Below are positions 4,924 to 5,310 of a stretch of DNA of 5,310 nucleotides, piece by piece. Position 1 is the stretch's first letter, and each line of letters begins with the position of its first letter. The stretch comes from a bacterium (GTDB lineage Bacteria; AUK180; JAQVHJ01): the NCBI GenBank assembly GCA_028696285.1, contig JAQVHJ010000195.1:1-5310 (forward strand), written 5' to 3'. The notes beneath the pieces are model-generated. The model was not told the origin of the DNA. It was given only the letters and a program-made list of their open reading frames with translations, and ran no database searches. The translations under genes were made by a program, and so were the position numbers.

Positions 4924-4977
4924 AGTATACTATTATTATCTTAAAATCAACTAAGTAAAATTTCATCCTTCCGTGCT

Positions 4978-4991
4978 TCCGCGGTTAAAAA
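4978..4991 (+). repeat. TCCGCGGTTAAAAA motif, copy 2
   Basis: This is identical to 4518-4531. Confidence 0.5.
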
Positions 4992-5046
4992 TCTTTTCCG
5001 TAGTGAAAAATATTTATATTTCGAATCATAATTCACGGATCACCAA

Positions 5047-5079
5047 TCACGATTTATTCCTTCATGCCCTTCATCGTGA
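5047..5079. repeat. Inverted repeat TCACGAT / ATCGTGA
   Basis: TCACGAT (5047-5053) and ATCGTGA (5073-5079) are perfect inverted copies with a 19-nt loop. The sequence CAATCACGATTTATTCCT starting at 5044 resembles CAATCACGAATTTATTCC starting at 339, linking this element to unit 3 of the left array. Confidence 0.4.
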
Positions 5080-5117
5080 AAATTCTTTTATATTTCGGTT
5101 CACGGTTTACCATTCAA

Positions 5118-5155
5118 CGAATCTGTGTTAAATTGTTGAGTCCGGCACCGATTCA
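5118..5155 (+). repeat. 38-nt repeat upstream of the pilN-like promoter (copy 2)
   Basis: It matches 874-911 at 36 of 38 positions in the same orientation. It ends 30 nt before the -35 box, compared with 8 nt for copy 1. Its termini GAATCTGTG and CACCGATTC are imperfect inverted repeats. Confidence 0.7.
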
Positions 5156-5185
5156 ATCAAAATCCATAAAATAAACTCTTTTTTG

Positions 5186-5214
5186 TTGACTTATTTCATA
5201 ATTTATGTTAAAAT
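5186..5214 (+). promoter_or_regulatory. Strong sigma-70-like promoter of the pilN-like gene
   Basis: TTGACT (5186-5191) and TAAAAT (5209-5214) are separated by exactly 17 bp. Bases TTGACTTATT from the -35 box onward are the same as in the SWIM-SNF2 promoter. Transcription would begin near 5221, only about 9 nt before the ATG at 5230. Confidence 0.7.
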
Positions 5215-5229
5215 TTAATAAATGAGTTA

Positions 5230-5310
5230 ATGAATATGTATAAAATCAATCTGTTGCCGGAAGAAATCAAGAGTAAAATTAAGGATGAGAGGAATTATTC
5301 TTTTCTCATT
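5230..5310 (+). CDS. pilN: PilN-like type IV pilus / type II secretion assembly protein, N-terminal fragment
   Basis: Only the first 27 codons lie in the window, and the frame is open to the end. The N-terminus contains YKINLLPEEI, which matches the INLLPxE signature of PilN. In that family this short cytoplasmic segment docks onto PilM, and a single transmembrane helix follows. Here hydrophobic residues begin at the very end (YSFLI), where that helix would start. The start could be the ATG at 5230 or the one at 5236; the signature is downstream of both. There is no good Shine-Dalgarno sequence. A three-codon ORF (ATG AGT TAA, 5222-5230) overlaps the first ATG as TAATG. No pilM precedes it, unlike the common pilMNOPQ order, and it has its own promoter. 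GspL-like proteins share the motif type, so the system is not certain. Confidence 0.65.
   Translation, partial: MNMYKINLLPEEIKSKIKDERNYSFLI

Larger units (their letters stand above)
4172..5229. other. Repeat-rich intergenic region of about 1 kb, no supported gene
   Basis: No frame on either strand looks coding. The region contains a further GATTG...GCAATGAC element (4267-4323), small hairpins, four relatives of a TAAGTATCAATCGCTCTTTG repeat, two copies of TCCGCGGTTAAAAA, a second 38-nt repeat and a promoter. Several families also occur left of the SNF2 gene, so both flanks share one repeat vocabulary. No intrinsic terminator for the SNF2 gene was recognised. Confidence 0.7.

Overview
The window is AT-rich bacterial DNA. 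It holds one large interrupted gene between two repeat-packed intergenic regions, with the beginnings of other genes at the edges. No phylogenetic marker is complete. The partial gene at the right end begins like PilN (type IV pilus or type II secretion inner-membrane assembly), which points to a diderm bacterium. The many short palindromes and dispersed repeats resemble those of uncultivated bacterial lineages, but I cannot assign a phylum.

Layout. Positions 1-135 may carry the start of a minus-strand gene running out of the window; it overlaps a strong terminator-like palindrome (111-158). Positions 136-919 contain no convincing gene. They hold a three-unit leader-plus-palindrome array (221-389), several copies of an 'AGATTGCC...GCAATGAC' dispersed element, two related hairpins with an ACCC(C/T)ACGTGGT apex, and two sets of short tandem repeats. 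A near-consensus sigma-70 promoter (920-948) then drives the central locus.

Central locus (977-4171). A 147-residue SWIM zinc-finger ORF is followed by a 901-residue SNF2-family DNA translocase ORF. They are in the same reading frame. Only one TAA codon (1418-1420) separates them, and the 15 codons between that stop and the next ATG are open and read like family sequence. The downstream ATG has no visible ribosome-binding site. The simplest reading is one SWIM-SNF2 gene of about 1,063 sense codons broken by a single in-frame nonsense codon: a recent mutation, a sequencing error, or less likely readthrough.

Right flank (4172-5229). This is about 1 kb without a supported gene. It is rich in repeats, several of them copies of left-flank families. 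A 38-nt repeat lies just upstream of both clear promoters (874-911 and 5118-5155, same orientation, 36 of 38 identical). The second promoter (5186-5214) is placed to start transcription only about 9 nt before the pilN-like start codon (5230).

No RNA genes, CRISPR array, transposase or defence-system partner genes were seen. The most notable points are the in-frame stop splitting the SWIM-SNF2 gene and the repeat-plus-promoter module shared by two unrelated genes.
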